DNA from: Nectonema munidae
Taxonomy: Eukaryota > Nematomorpha > Nectonematoida > Nectonematidae
Assembly (NCBI GenBank): GCA_030549495.1
Contig: JAUIRK010000069.1
Coordinates: 248,001-312,000, forward strand
Direction of reading: 5' to 3'
DNA: 64,000 nt
Part shown: positions 48,448 through 59,634 of the stretch, piece by piece
Layout: the number at the start of each line of letters is the position of its first letter
Numbering within the stretch: position 1 is the stretch's first letter
The notes under the pieces: generated by a model
The model's database searches: none
Seen by the model: the letters and a program-made list of their open reading frames with translations, nothing else
Told to the model about the DNA's origin: nothing
Program-made: the position numbers and the translations under genes

Positions 48448-48499
48448 AGGTAAAAACTTATTGTACGATACTAACATACATTTCGATACCTACAGTCAG
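48437..48499 (+). pseudogene. LINE ORF2 start, cut off by the SEC13 duplication
   Basis: The ATG at 48437 overlaps the ORF1 stop and opens MIIRGKNLLYDTNIHFDTYS. After about 20 codons the sequence changes at about 48497 into the inverted SEC13 copy. The expected endonuclease domain (about 230 residues) is absent from the window. Confidence 0.65.
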
Positions 48500-49058
48500 C
48501 TAGAGATTATCAAAAGAAACTCCATTTTTAAAATCTATATTTCTGCTTCCATCCCTTTTTAATTTGTATTAAATCGATTTTCTCTTGAATGAAGTGATAA
48601 ATATTCTATAAAGCCTATCAGCTTTTATATTTATTGGAAAGAAAGAATAGCTTTTCAGTCAGGTAAAAATTACTTTTAAGAGAATTTAAAAGTATTTAAA
48701 TAAAATAATGTGATTTCAATTATTTTATGGCAGAAAATGTACATTAACTTTTAATACAAGTGTTGCTTATTTTTTGTATAAAAGTTAGCTCACGTAAAAA
48801 GAAAAGATATGCACAATTTGAATCAAAGTATGATAAGTCTACGATTCGAACCCCTTACTTTGTAAATCGTAGCTTGATTCTAGACCACCGTTTAGTTATG
48901 TCTCCTTTATTAGGCATATTTAGGCCTCTACGTCTCTATAATTTCATCCGTATTTGACCTAATCTCTTAAATACTTTTTTTGCCTGGACTGAAAAGTAAG
49001 CTGAGAGATATTCTTGTGATTTTTGTTATCATATGATATATAGATTTTCTATTTTTAG

Positions 49059-49688
49059 GCCTCAATGCTGTATAACATAGACACTTGTCATGAAGATATG
49101 ATAGTAATGTTAGATATACTTTTTATTATCTCTCTCTCTAAGGGGTTGAATAATTTATTTTGCAATAGCATGACGCAAGACTGGATTTTTATGGCAGCAA
49201 ACTAGCAACGGCTTCTTCAGACTGCACTATTCGTGTTTTCGAAATAAGAAACGGAAATCAAAAACAAATTGCCCATTTGAAAGGGTTTCGTACTTTAAAA
49301 TTTAATATAATCTCTTGAATTCAGTATTTTTTGTTTGCAGGCATGAAGGTCCTGTATGGCAAATATCTTGGGCCCATCCTCAATTTGGAATACTTCTCGC
49401 TTCTTCCTCTTATGACCATCAAGTCATCATTTGGCAAGAAGAAAACCAGAACTGGAGCATAATTCATAAACACACAGTTCATGATTCTTCAGGTATTTCT
49501 TACCAAAATGATGCATACTTGAGGACAATTTTTGTTTATATACCCTTTTTTCAGTTAATTCCATTTCCTTTGCTCCACCAGAATATGGTCTTATTCTTGC
49601 TTGCGCCAGTTCAGATGGATCAATTTCCGTACTAAGGCAAAACGACTTTAAAAATTGGAGTTACAAAAAAATAGATAAAGCTCATAAT
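49059..49688 (+). pseudogene. Partial SEC13 duplicate (coding exons 1-4 only)
   Basis: Exons 49059-49103, 49169-49284, 49341-49492 and 49555-49688 keep all splice signals and reading phase of the parent gene and encode the same ~149 residues (N-terminal extension and about two and a half WD40 repeats). No stop or frameshift is visible in the exons. Exons 5-8 are missing. Transcription would run through the intron copy into LINE reverse transcriptase on the same strand. A truncated propeller is unlikely to fold or to replace SEC13, so this is called a young, partial duplicate. The intact exons reflect recent origin, not necessarily function. Confidence 0.85.
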
Positions 49689-50036
49689 GTATTCCTATAT
49701 TTCAAATAATGATAAAACTAATGAACTTAAAAAAAATTATATGTTAATGATCGTTATCTTTTTTGAACATATCCTTTTATCAAATCTTTGAATCTTATTT
49801 GTTTATATTTTCTTCCCTCTTAATTTAACATATGATAAAAAAATATGATCTTTGTGTTCAAATACTTTGACATTTTTTAACTTGAGATGTAAAGGTTTTA
49901 AGTTGTTACATATCGGTATTACAATATATTTGGATATGACTTTGTCTCTTTATCAAGGAGGGAAGAAATATACGTTGATTTATCAGAAGCTAGAATGAAG
50001 GTTGTAGTAGGAAGGAGAAGGGCTGTTGGTATTAAA

Positions 50037-50186
50037 AGGGGGCGTGAGTAAGGTTGGTTAGGTACTGGATTTCGATAACTTATGGTCTTGGGTTCGATTC
50101 CGAATCAAGCCTACTTTTCTCATAGTTCGATACAAGCTGCGCAATTGTGCCTTCTCGATGAAAACACCTTACGGTACCTTTATCTA
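50037..50186 (+). mobile_element. tRNA-derived SINE, family 1 (duplicated copy)
   Basis: Mirror copy of the SINE at 42444-42591, moved as part of the inverted duplication and not by its own insertion. GGGTTCGATTCC B-box-like motif at about 50090. Confidence 0.75.
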
Positions 50187-52078
50187 ATAATTAACCTTTT
50201 TTTTGTGTATGAAAGAGTTGGGTATACAGAGAATGGAAAATAATGTGGAGGAGTAGGCATGCGTGAGTGATTTGTGTCAGCATGTATAACTTAGATTATT
50301 TATTGTTTATGCTATTGGCATATAATTATTTGAATTTGTGAAAGAAGATTGAAGGAGACTGGAGTAGAAAAAATATTTGCAAGACAAAAGTAGATGGAAG
50401 AGAGTATAGAAAAATGGTAAGCTCAAATATAGGATGTAAATGTGTTGGATGGGTGCAGATTTATTAGATTTTTACGAAACACATGTACCGATAGAAGAAT
50501 ATATTTTGTCTAAATTTTATATACGGTTGTGATTTTTTATTGTTGTTGTTATTGTTAGCCTCTAGGTTAAGCTATCTCATTATTGGTTTAATCTAGCCGT
50601 TCAAAAAACCCATTTTTATTTGAACTGAGAAATCATATCCATTGCTGAAAAATTCTCGCAGAATTTTTGTTACACTTTCGCAGCAGTATCGATGAGTAAG
50701 TGTATTTTTAGCCAACCTACACAAAAGCCACCCTTAGGTACTGCTGACTTTATGTGTAGGCTTCTATTTATGGCTTTATTATATAAATATATACTCTTTA
50801 AATCTAATCTTCAGCTAGAGTTTCCCCACTTAACAGGTAAGTTAACTACCTCGCATGGCTTGGACCCTAAATGAATGAGGAGGTGTTATGTATGTGCTGA
50901 TTGAAAAGTGGACAGCGCGGATTTGTGATTGTTGTTCGATCAATTTTATGAAGATACTCCCACGAAGTAACGGTGATTTGTTGGCTCTAAGTTTTGCAAG
51001 TGTGTTTCTTGTTTTGATAGGCAGCGTTTGTTGTGATGTATACATTTTTGCTGGACAAATGTTTATGACTTTATTAGGTTTACGTGTAGAAAGAAAGTTT
51101 TTTACTGCTTGTGTGTGAGTTATTTTATTGACCTTTGTTTGGTTTTGATATCTTCTTTATTTTGACAAATGTTATAAAGAATGAGGTTATTATCTTCAAA
51201 AACGTATTTTTCATGTCTTTTTGCCTTTGTAGAGTGGTAAAATGATTTAATGGGTGTTGTTGGTTGACATCCTTTGCTCTCAAGTTAGATGCGTGCACCG
51301 CAATGTGTCCTTTGATAGGTAGTATAAAAGCTTGTATGAAAATGCTGTATGTTGGTATCTAAAGTGTTACTTATTGCTAAGCGTAGTGCTCTCTCTTTTG
51401 TAGAGTTTGTAATTTGTGATGGGACGCAACGAAAATTAATGTTTAAAAGGCAAGCACTTATTAGGCTAATTAAAGATGAACAAAAGTATTTTTTTGATTT
51501 TATATACTAGGGTAGAAGTAGTTCTTCAAAATTACGATGTCTCTTAGAAAAGTGGTTTTGCAGTTGGTGAAGTGAGCGAACTTTAGTGTTGTGAAATCTA
51601 AAGTATGCTTTGTGTTGTTAGATTTTATATTTCAGTTTGGCCGATGTAAATAGAATTTTTGAAAGTTTAGTTTTATTAAATTCATCATTGACAGCATGTG
51701 TTGATATGCCTTAATCGTTTTTTAGTAAAGTAATATTATATCTTACTTGAAGTTACTAAATTTATTTATATGTGTGTGCATAACTTGCGATACTGTATTA
51801 TATAAATTATTTTGTCATTTGTTGTAATAAATATGCGAAATTAGCTTATATTAGAAAGCTTATATATCATATATATCCTTTTTTACATTTATTGGATTTG
51901 AAAATACCTATAAGTGTTGATCAAAGAAAGAAATAAATTTATTGAAGTGACAAGAAACAACATTGAGAATGTGGATTCAAAATATCTGCACAATTCCAAG
52001 AACACACTAAGTGCTAATAAAATCCCCTAATTGCGTCTTTCAGTCATTTGATAATAAAATGTAATTATCTAAAGTATA

Positions 52079-53752
52079 TTAATTAAAAGAGATAATCAGT
52101 ATTATGATGACTTTACCCTTGCAAACATTTTCAACGAAAGCTTTGCTTGTATTCAAAATGATTCGTTGCCAAATCGGAAAAACTTTAATTTTCTTGACAA
52201 TACAATGAATTTTTTTGAATTCGAACTGTGTTCTAATGAAATTCTATTATCCGTTATTGACAAAATGAAAATGAATGAAGCGAAAGATATATATGGGATT
52301 TCCATAAATCATTTGAATTTAATAAAATCTGACATTTGTATTGTTTTGTGTGAAGCTATCAATCTCTGCTTAATAAGTTGCATCTTTCCTGAAATCCTTA
52401 AACTACATAAAGTTGTTCCAGTGCATAAGAAAAATGATAGGAACTGTATTGATAATTACAGACCAATTTCAATTATTCCTGCAGTTTCTAAAATATTTGG
52501 AGAGTTCATTCATTTTCAGCTAAAAACTTATTTGAACTCAATAAATTACTTGAATGACCATCAATTTGGATTTCGCCAAAATTACTCCACTGAGTCTTTT
52601 CATTCATGTTTGATTCATAAAGTAGTCAATATTCTAGAACAGAAGGATGATGCAGTACTTTTTCTATTTGACCTGTCAAAGGCTTTTGATAGAGTTAATC
52701 ACTCGACAGTTTTAAAAAATTTGAATCAATGTGGTTTTAGTGAAAACGCTTTACTTTTTCTGAACTCATATCTCACAAATAGACACCAAATTGTTAAAGT
52801 TAATGATGCATTTTCTGGAAAATTATCAATAGGAAATGGTGTCCCACAAGGTTCGATTTTGGGGCCAATACATTTTAATGTCGCTATCAACAGCATTTTC
52901 TTCCTTGATACATTTTTTGAATTTCTGATATTTGCAGACGACATTTGCGTATACTTTCCAATGTCTAAAATAAAATATGGTCAATTTATCGATACCATAT
53001 GTTTGAACAACAGTCTAGATAAACTTTACAGTTGGTGCTCTGAGAATAATTTAATTTTGAGTAAAAACAAATCTAAATGCATGATAATCTCAAATAAAAA
53101 GAGAAAATATAATTTTTTGGAGTCTACTGGAATTCCTGAAGTAAGTAGTATGAAAATACTTGGGTTACAATTTGATAATAAAATGCAATTTAGGCATCAT
53201 ATAGATAAATTAGCTCACGACCTGAATCGAGTGATTGGTATACTATACTTTACTAAAAATATTTTTCCTTTGAATATTAAACTTATGCTTTATAAACAAT
53301 TGTTCATTTCTTATATAAACTATAGCATTATAAACTGGTATCCAAAAGGTAAAAAACGAATACAAATTCTTCAAAAAAGGGCTATCAGAGTGATTTTTAA
53401 TTTGAAAAAGAATGAGCACACATCGGAAATCTTTATTCAAAATAATATTCTGTGCATTGAAGAGATTTTCAAACAAAGGATCGGTGTATTCCTCTATAAG
53501 TACTTCAACGGTCATTTACAAAATGTGTTTGGGCAAATGATAAGATATAATGAAAATCCGAAATATATCACTAGGAATTCCAATAAACCCCTGAAAGTTT
53601 CATACAGACTTAAAAGTTCAGATATCTCACTAGTAAAAAAAGTAAATGAGTTTTATATTGAAAATTTACAACTTTTCGATCATATATCTATATCTTTGCT
53701 TACATTCAAAAAGAGAATAAAATATCATCTTTTAAGTTCGCGTTTAAACTAA
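52079..53752 (+). pseudogene. LINE ORF2 reverse transcriptase and C-terminus, open but headless
   Basis: An uninterrupted frame from the junction (about 52079, DNQYYDDFTLANIFNESF) to TAA at 53750-53752. Reverse transcriptase boxes in order: VVPVHKKNDRNCIDNYRPIS, HQFGFRQNYST, LFDLSKAFDRVNH (first catalytic Asp), NGVPQGSILGP, FADD (active site, ~52930; F replaces the usual Y), then thumb and C-terminal domain. About 555 codons are open, so decay since insertion is slight. It lacks its N-terminal endonuclease because of the SEC13 duplication. CR1/Jockey-group by motif style. The 3'UTR (53753-54010) ends with AATAAATTTTTTTT and a (TC)n run, a plausible LINE 3' tail. Confidence 0.88.
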
Positions 53753-53990
53753 TTCATAATCTAAATTCAAATTTTTAGCATGTGAAACTTTAAGCTTACC
53801 TGTTTGTTACGAAATTGTTATTATCTACAAATAACTAATCGGGAAAATCTGAGTAACGGCCATTTTGGCTATTGATTTATCCCATAACGATGATCTTGTA
53901 CAATATCTGAATGTTCATATTATGAGTATACATGCACTCATTTTATTTAATTATGATTCTTTTGAACTTTTTCATATCAATAAATTTTTT

Positions 53991-54009
53991 TTCTCTCTCT
54001 CTCTCTCTC
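53991..54009 (+). repeat. (TC)n tract at LINE 3' end
   Basis: An alternating CT run directly after AATAAATTTTTTTT marks the likely end of the LINE. Simple-repeat tails are common in CR1/Jockey-type elements. Confidence 0.7.
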
Positions 54010-54216
54010 ATTGAGAAGTAATAAATGTGATAATGTTACCATGAATTGTTTTACCCTAATAGAATGATATAGCCTATTTCAGAGAAAAACCCAACTTATT
54101 TATATGTTAAGACTGTTATACATATCATATAGCATTAGAGAGACTTGTAAATATTTATAAAACATATAACTTACAAAATTTGAAGGATCATTTGGAGTCT
54201 GAGAAAATATAAAAGT

Positions 54217-56650
54217 ATGCATTTTAGTGCGTTACCAAAACTGTACTTTTCAAATCAAGATCAAACCTCAGTTAAAATTATTAAAACCTTTGGCTTAGGA
54301 GGCTATGTTCCGATTTTTTTAACTCCAGATGGTAATTCTTTTTTAATGTCGTTTCCAGTTTACTTTTAGACAATGAAAAATTCAATAAGCATCTAAGGAT
54401 TCTAACATGCATTGAACTTTTTACAAATTTTGATTCATATAAAAATACTACTTATCAAAAGGTATGTGATATTTATACCGCAATCGGGAACGTTTCAATT
54501 TTTGGGGGGTGCTAAAATATTTTTACCATATGTGCCATGTCAACAGCTCTTAATATTCATATAGAACTGTTCTTTCCACCTTATTCAAAATATAACATCG
54601 CATATTATGTTCTAAATGGATTAATATCACCACTCAACTCAAATTGTAAAAAAAATATTCCATTACGTATTATATTTTTATGCACGAATTTTTCTCTAAA
54701 TAGTATAAACATTGCAAATCATTTTGTTATCAGGGTTGATGAATTTCACCATATAAGCTTTTTGGATAAAACCAGATATTTAGATGTGGATCATTTCTCT
54801 CCCATTGAAGATAGTAAAATCAATAATAATTTAATTGCCATAAAAATGATCATGATTATTTTTCTCATTTACTCCTTCTAGCACCTCATTAAAATGACTA
54901 AATGAACATTTTTGAAATTGAAAGAATGGTTTGATTTTATATCATTTCCACATAAATTATTCTTCAAAGAAGTTCCTAAAGGGTTCAAGAAAAATAAATG
55001 TTTTCTATTAAAAATGCCTGAAAAAGGAGGAAATTTATATATCGATGATTGTGGAGGCTGGTACTCAAATACATAACAAAAATACAATTATATACTAAGT
55101 AATGATAACAAGCTAGTTAAATTGAAAAAAAATATATAACCTAATCGAAGGATTTATTTTAAGAAGATATTACTCTTTTTTAAGATAAAATAGTAACTTT
55201 AAAAGAAGAATTTCATATTTTGAAACCTTTCCTAAAAAAGTGCTACAAAATTTAATCTCATATGAATATATCAGGTCTTTTTCAGTTTCACTATCACATT
55301 CTAATTCGAAAACAAACACATGTCCTTATTTTAAAACACCCTTCCAAGTTAAAAACTTCATTAAACAACAAATTCATCAAGGTGAAACTACAAGAAATAT
55401 TTACACTAATTTCACTAATACATTTCTCCCCAGAGACTCAAAATACATAGAAAATTTGAAATATTCCCTCAGGAACAACGATTATAAAAATAACCTCTCT
55501 GACGACATTGTTTGCTTACTCAACTCAATTCATAAGGGCCATCAATTTATAGAATCTTGTTATTCTTCGAACAACACTAATGCATTCATCCTTTATAATA
55601 CAGATGAAATAAACCATCTAAACATGATTATTAAAAATAATTACATTATCCGAATAGAACAAACTTTTAATTTAAGTCCTCTTTACTTGACCTTCTTTTG
55701 TGTTTCAAGACAAAAGGTTGTTAAGAAAAGGTAAAAACACAAATCCTATCATTCTTGGGCCCTTTTTCCTACACTATGATTGCAGTTTTGAGACATATTT
55801 GTGATCAAGAAAAAGCACTAGTTAAAAGACTTAAACATACATTCTTTGACCTAACACTAATTTTCTGTACTAGGCATCTAAAAGAAAATTTGGTTTTCCA
55901 TAATAAAAAGCATCAAAATTTGAAAAAAAATGAATTCTATGTTTTAAATAATTTATTATTTTCTAAAAAAAGATTTAATTTGTTCAAATTCTTTATCATA
56001 ATTTGATTATTTAGTCAATCTTATCAAAAATAAATTCTGTAATAATTTTGATTTTTATTTGAAAAACTTCAACAATCAAAAATCACATTACCAAGAATGA
56101 AATATGATATTCCATTAATGTAGAAAAATAATATTTCTGAAAGTAAAAATCACCTTTTTAAATTGAATATAAATTGGAAAAATAAAAGACTGTCAGAAAT
56201 TCTAGAAATTCTAGAAATGGAAGTTGAAAGGGACCAACTATTATTTTTTTATTTGCCCTTTAGTGGGCAAAGAGATTATATTTCATCCTCAAAATATGGA
56301 ATCGATTATAATCATCCAGTTAAAAACTTAACAAAAAAGAAAAGTGACATAATTTCAAGGGGAGGTGAGCTTTATGTGCCTTTTAACCCATTTAAGGCCA
56401 AGCAAAGCAGACGATATCTAAAAAAACGCAGACGATTTATATTCAAAGTCATTGAAAAAAGCAGACGAAGATGAAATTACTTATGTTCCAAAAGAGGAAC
56501 ATTGGCCGTAAATGGGTTAAAACAAATGTAGCAAAAAAACCAGCTCAGAGAAAACGTATAAGTACAAGTAAGACTGCATCGTATAAAATGAAAAGCCAGA
56601 TGAGGATCCAAATTTTTTATCTAAATTTTTTAGGTTAGTATGCATTACTA
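54217..56650 (+). pseudogene. MULE-type DNA transposon, transposase remnant
   Basis: Successive plus-strand frames read as one decayed transposase. MHFSALPKLYFSNQ begins at 54217; LCTNFSLNSINIANHFV and DEFHHISFLDKTRYLDVDHF at 54537-54881; KMPEKGGNLYIDDCGGWYSN near 55015; an open 164-codon stretch at 55240-55734 with SDDIVCLLNSIHKGHQFI, FILYNTDEINHLNM and RIEQTFNLSPLYLTFF; then NPIILGPFFLHYD, DQEKALVKRLKHTFFDLTLI and FCTRHLKENL (55.74-55.9 kb). The order I-D-x-T-F-N ... G-P-x-x-L-H-x-D ... D-E-K-A-L ... C-x-R-H-L-x-x-N is that of MULE-like DDE transposases. Here the first catalytic Asp reads Glu (IEQTF). A tail at 56163-56380 (MNINWKNKRL...LYVPFNPF) resumes after 56521 (KTNVAKKPAQRKR), split by a TTAA MITE. 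Stops and frameshifts make it inactive. Confidence 0.7.
56383..56520. mobile_element. TTAA-type MITE nested in the MULE remnant
   Basis: TTAACCCATTTAAGGCCAAG and an inverted TTAACCCATTTACGGCCAA, TTAA on both sides. It is almost identical to the copy at 11559-11696. It splits the C-terminal part of the MULE transposase, so it is younger than that element. Confidence 0.85.
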
Positions 56651-56659
56651 TTTTAATTA

Positions 56660-57190
56660 AATCTTATCAAACCTTTATTTTGAAAAATTAAAAATTTTTA
56701 TTTGTCTTTGTTTGTTCCAAAATTCATTGAAATACTGACGCAATTTGTAAGATTTTCTTCCTAAATTTTAACTTTTTTTTTATAACGAAATCTTAATTAT
56801 CTTATGTAGCAAAATATTAGCTTCAGGTTTTATTTGATTTATTATTTTAATGATATTATTTATAAGCAATATAACAATAAAATTTACTAATTTTTTAGGT
56901 GGAACATCTATCATTTAAGCTTAAGGTTTTCAAGATAAAATACTGTGAATATTCTTGTATTTAATTAAATAATGATTTTTTTTATTAATCTGTAATAACT
57001 ATTTTGTAAAATACGACGTCCCTATCACATATTTAACTTGCCACCGAAAATGCTAAATCATGTTTATAACGTAATCCATCCGCCAATATTAAAAATGTCA
57101 AATATAGAAAATTCATGAAGATCTTCAATTTTCAACCAACCCTACCTCAATAAATTTTTTGTGAAACAAAGGATATTTATGTTTCAACTC
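56660..57190. other. AT-rich DNA, nothing recognised
   Basis: Probably includes the 3' end of the MULE remnant, but no terminal repeat could be paired. Confidence 0.4.
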
Positions 57191-57191
57191 A

Positions 57192-57545
57192 GGGGCGCAC
57201 ATCCTCGAAATTTTCTTGTTGCAATTTTCAAAATTAGTGGTCTGGAAATACTACGGCAGACCAAATATTCAAGCAATCCTTTAAAATAGATTGTATTCAG
57301 AGCATATCTAAAGTTCTAAATTTATAAGACTACTTTATATTTTTTACAAATTTGGTGAATTTAAAAACTATACTTTAAGCGAAAATATTTTAATTAAATT
57401 TGCAGAATATACAGTAGTTTAAAAAATCCAAAATTGTTGGGGAGGGTGGAATAGGCTTTTCATTTTAAAATGAAGTAGTCTACCAGGCACATTACAAGAA
57501 TTGATGAAAGGATATTTGATCCATAGAGAAAACAACTGAAAAAAG
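57192..57545 (+). repeat. Dispersed repeat, copy A (caggggcgcacatcc type)
   Basis: Starts CAGGGGCGCACATCCTCGAA and continues about 350 bp in common with 59635-60530, including 'tctaccaggcacattaca' and 'aattgatgaaaggatatttgat'. It keeps the empty site of the 516-bp MITE present in copy B ('gcagaatatacagtag', about 57402). The CAGGGGCGCA start suggests a hAT-like end; inverted relatives occur at 62760-62780 and 63480-63503. Confidence 0.7.
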
Positions 57546-57552
57546 TCTATCA

Positions 57553-57715
57553 GATCGCATGACAAATTGGTTGAGATGATGAACTAATCACGGAAGCCTC
57601 TGGATTCGATTCCTCATCGATACGAATTTGTTCATAGTTTGACATGAGCGGTACATCAGTGCGTTGTCAATGAAAATACACCCGCTGCATCTTACCTCTT
57701 ACTCAAAATTGAAAA
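57553..57715 (+). mobile_element. SINE family 2
   Basis: tRNA-like head with B box GGATTCGATTCC (about 57601-57612) and a body 'gttcatagtttgacatgagcggtac...tgaaaatacaccc'. The body is homologous to that of SINE family 1 ('atagttcgatacaagc.gcgcaattgtgcct...gatgaaaacacc'), so the two families share a central domain with different heads. Copies also at 58745-58912 (minus) and 60905-61070 (plus). Confidence 0.65.
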
Positions 57716-58440
57716 ATTTGCTATATAATTAACAAGAGAGAAATGAAACAAAATAAACTAATAAAGCAATTTTCACTATTTTAAAATGGAACCGTCTGTT
57801 CTCAGAATAATTTCAAAACAATAGGAGGCATAAAGAATAAGAGTTTATTTGATATTTTCACGTTTTTATAAGCAACAAAAGCCAACGTTTAAGTAGCTAA
57901 CCTTTATAGGGTGATTTGGTCGCACTTGTGTTTTTTACATATTGTAAAGAATCATAGTATACAAAAATGGTAATTTAATCACTTTATAAAATGATTTAAG
58001 TCTAAAAACACAAAATCATTAAAAAATTATTTAATCTAACATAAATCAAAGTATACGAGAAAAGAAAATCATTGTGTTTTTTGAATATTTTTGTCCACAA
58101 ATAAAATTCTGACAGCTGTTATAAATATATTAAGTATATTTTTTAGCAACTGAAACATTTTGTTTCGATATTATATTTTTATTATAATAATCAACAAATT
58201 TTCTTAAAAAAATGATTGATTAATTAATTATGTATACTTAATTTAACAATCGAACATTATAAAAATATCTCTGCTCAAATATTAAGCAAATAGAGTATTC
58301 TTGCTTTTAAACCAAATAGTTAGTCAAAATATTCATTCCCAAATAACTATTGAAAAAATTTCTTGACTTGAAAAAATTAAAGTTTTCAAATGGTACAAAA
58401 TGTAACAAACGTAGTGATAAAGATTAAGTGAAGAAGGATG
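57716..58440. repeat. Dispersed repeat block shared with 58.5-58.7 kb and 61.1-62.0 kb
   Basis: 57770-57925 ('aatggaaccgtctgttctcag', 'aggaggcataaa', 'ttttataagcaacaaaagcc') recurs inverted at 58545-58690 and directly at 61130-61275. 58030-58430 ('aacataaatcaaagtatacg', 'ctgacagctgt', 'tttgtttcgatattatattt') recurs directly at 61600-61990. Non-coding. Confidence 0.75.
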
Positions 58441-58744
58441 AAACAAATAGCCTATGAGAGGCCGCTCTATGGCGCGAATTATCTATGAAGCTAATTGTTT
58501 ATGGGGCGAAATGTCTGTCGAATGTTAGTTTAAATAATTTTTTAATTATAAGGGTTAGCTACTTAAATGTTGGCTTTTGCTGCTTATAAAAACTTGAAAA
58601 TATCAAATAAACTAATTCTTTATGGCTCCTATTATTTTGAAATTATTCTGAGAACAGGCGGTTCCATTTTAAAATAGTGAAAATTGCTTTATTAGTTTAT
58701 TTTGTTTCCTTTCTCTCTTATGTTATTTATGTAGCAAATTTTTC

Positions 58745-58912
58745 AATTTTGAGTAAAAGGTAAGGTGCACCGGGTGTATTTTCATTGACAAGGCACTGAT
58801 GTACCGTTTATGTCAAACTATGAACAAATTCGTATCGACGAGGAATCGAATCCAGAGACTTCTGTGCTGAGTCCATCATCTTAACCAACCTGCCATGCCG
58901 CCCATAGTGTAT
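58745..58912 (-). mobile_element. SINE family 2, minus strand
   Basis: Inverted copy with B-box complement GGAATCGAATCC (about 58843-58854) and body 'gtcaaactatgaac' in complement. It lies in the left arm of the palindrome. Confidence 0.6.
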
Positions 58913-58921
58913 GCTGTAGGG

Positions 58922-59314
58922 CAGGGGCAGGGAACCTTTTTGACTAAAAGAGCCCAAAAAAGACATATTTTAAAATCTAATCCTCTGAGAGCCATACATA
59001 TTTTTAAATACTGATTACAATTAAATGGAAAAAGTAGACCAACAATTTTATAGTATAAGACTTTGAATTTATTTTAAACAAGGTTGTTTTATCGAAGTTA
59101 TTTATTAATAAGCAAAGTCTGCATCATCATCAGTTTTATTTGTGTCGTCGTGATTCGTAATGATGACGATTAAGAAAGTGTAGAATTGGCAAGAAGGATA
59201 TGCATTATCGCAATACCTCCCTTTATCCTGAAGGCCACCTAATTTATTTGAGAGCCAGATGCAGTCATCAAAAGAGCCATGTCTGGCTCGCGAGCCATAG
59301 GTTCCCGACCCCTG
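58922..59314. mobile_element. hAT MITE (393 bp) with perfect 8-bp target duplication
   Basis: Ends CAGGGGCAGGGAACCTTTTT and, inverted, CAGGGGTCGGGAACCTATGG. Flanked by identical CTGTAGGG at 58914-58921 and 59315-59322. The interior carries the 'gagagccatac' and 'ggctcgcgagccat' phrases typical of this widespread hAT MITE type. The empty site is preserved at about 60888 in the other palindrome arm, complement 'atgctgtaggggggtac'. Confidence 0.9.
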
Positions 59315-59634
59315 CTGTAGGGGATATGTCAAATTAGTTTTCAAAAAACCTAAGTTATGCTCTAAAATTTTTTAGTTTTTGTTGAAGCTCTATAACTTTA
59401 TCTGATAGACTTTTTTCCTTAAAAGTTATAAAAGGCAAATCATTGCAAAATGTTAAAAGTTATTTTACTTTTTGTAGCTTGTATCAATTTAGCTTTTAAA
59501 CTATTTTTGAATGATGCTGAGTAAAATGAAATAATGCGATCTTAATTTTTTGTTTGCACAATTAGAACTTCATTTTATACCCTTGCCCCTGAATCAATCA
59601 CATTTTTTCATATAAACATCGCACGCAGGGGCGC

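Larger units (their letters stand above)
48497..52080 (+). repeat. Inverted duplication, right arm (partial SEC13 copy inside a LINE)
   Basis: A 3.6-kb inverted copy of 40609-44130. The left junction lies in LINE ORF2 just after its start, with CTAG shared by both sequences. The right junction (about 52078-52080, AGTATA microhomology) leads straight into open LINE reverse transcriptase frame. It replaces the LINE's endonuclease rather than simply being inserted, because none of that domain remains on either side. The SINE at 50037-50186 is carried along. Confidence 0.9.
58440..59630. repeat. Inverted repeat, left arm of a 58.4-61.3 kb palindrome
   Basis: Reads as the reverse complement of 60580-61345: repeat block, family-2 SINE on the minus strand, then 'aattagttttcaaaaaacc' to 'atttttttcatataaacatcg'. 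The extra ~400 bp relative to the right arm is a hAT insertion (58922-59314). Confidence 0.85.

Noticed and set aside
40609-52080. Assembly artefact as the explanation of the SEC13 inverted repeat
   Set aside because: Not fully excluded, but the arms differ by substitutions and a ~60-bp indel, and the junctions fall inside unrelated LINE sequence. This argues for a real duplication.
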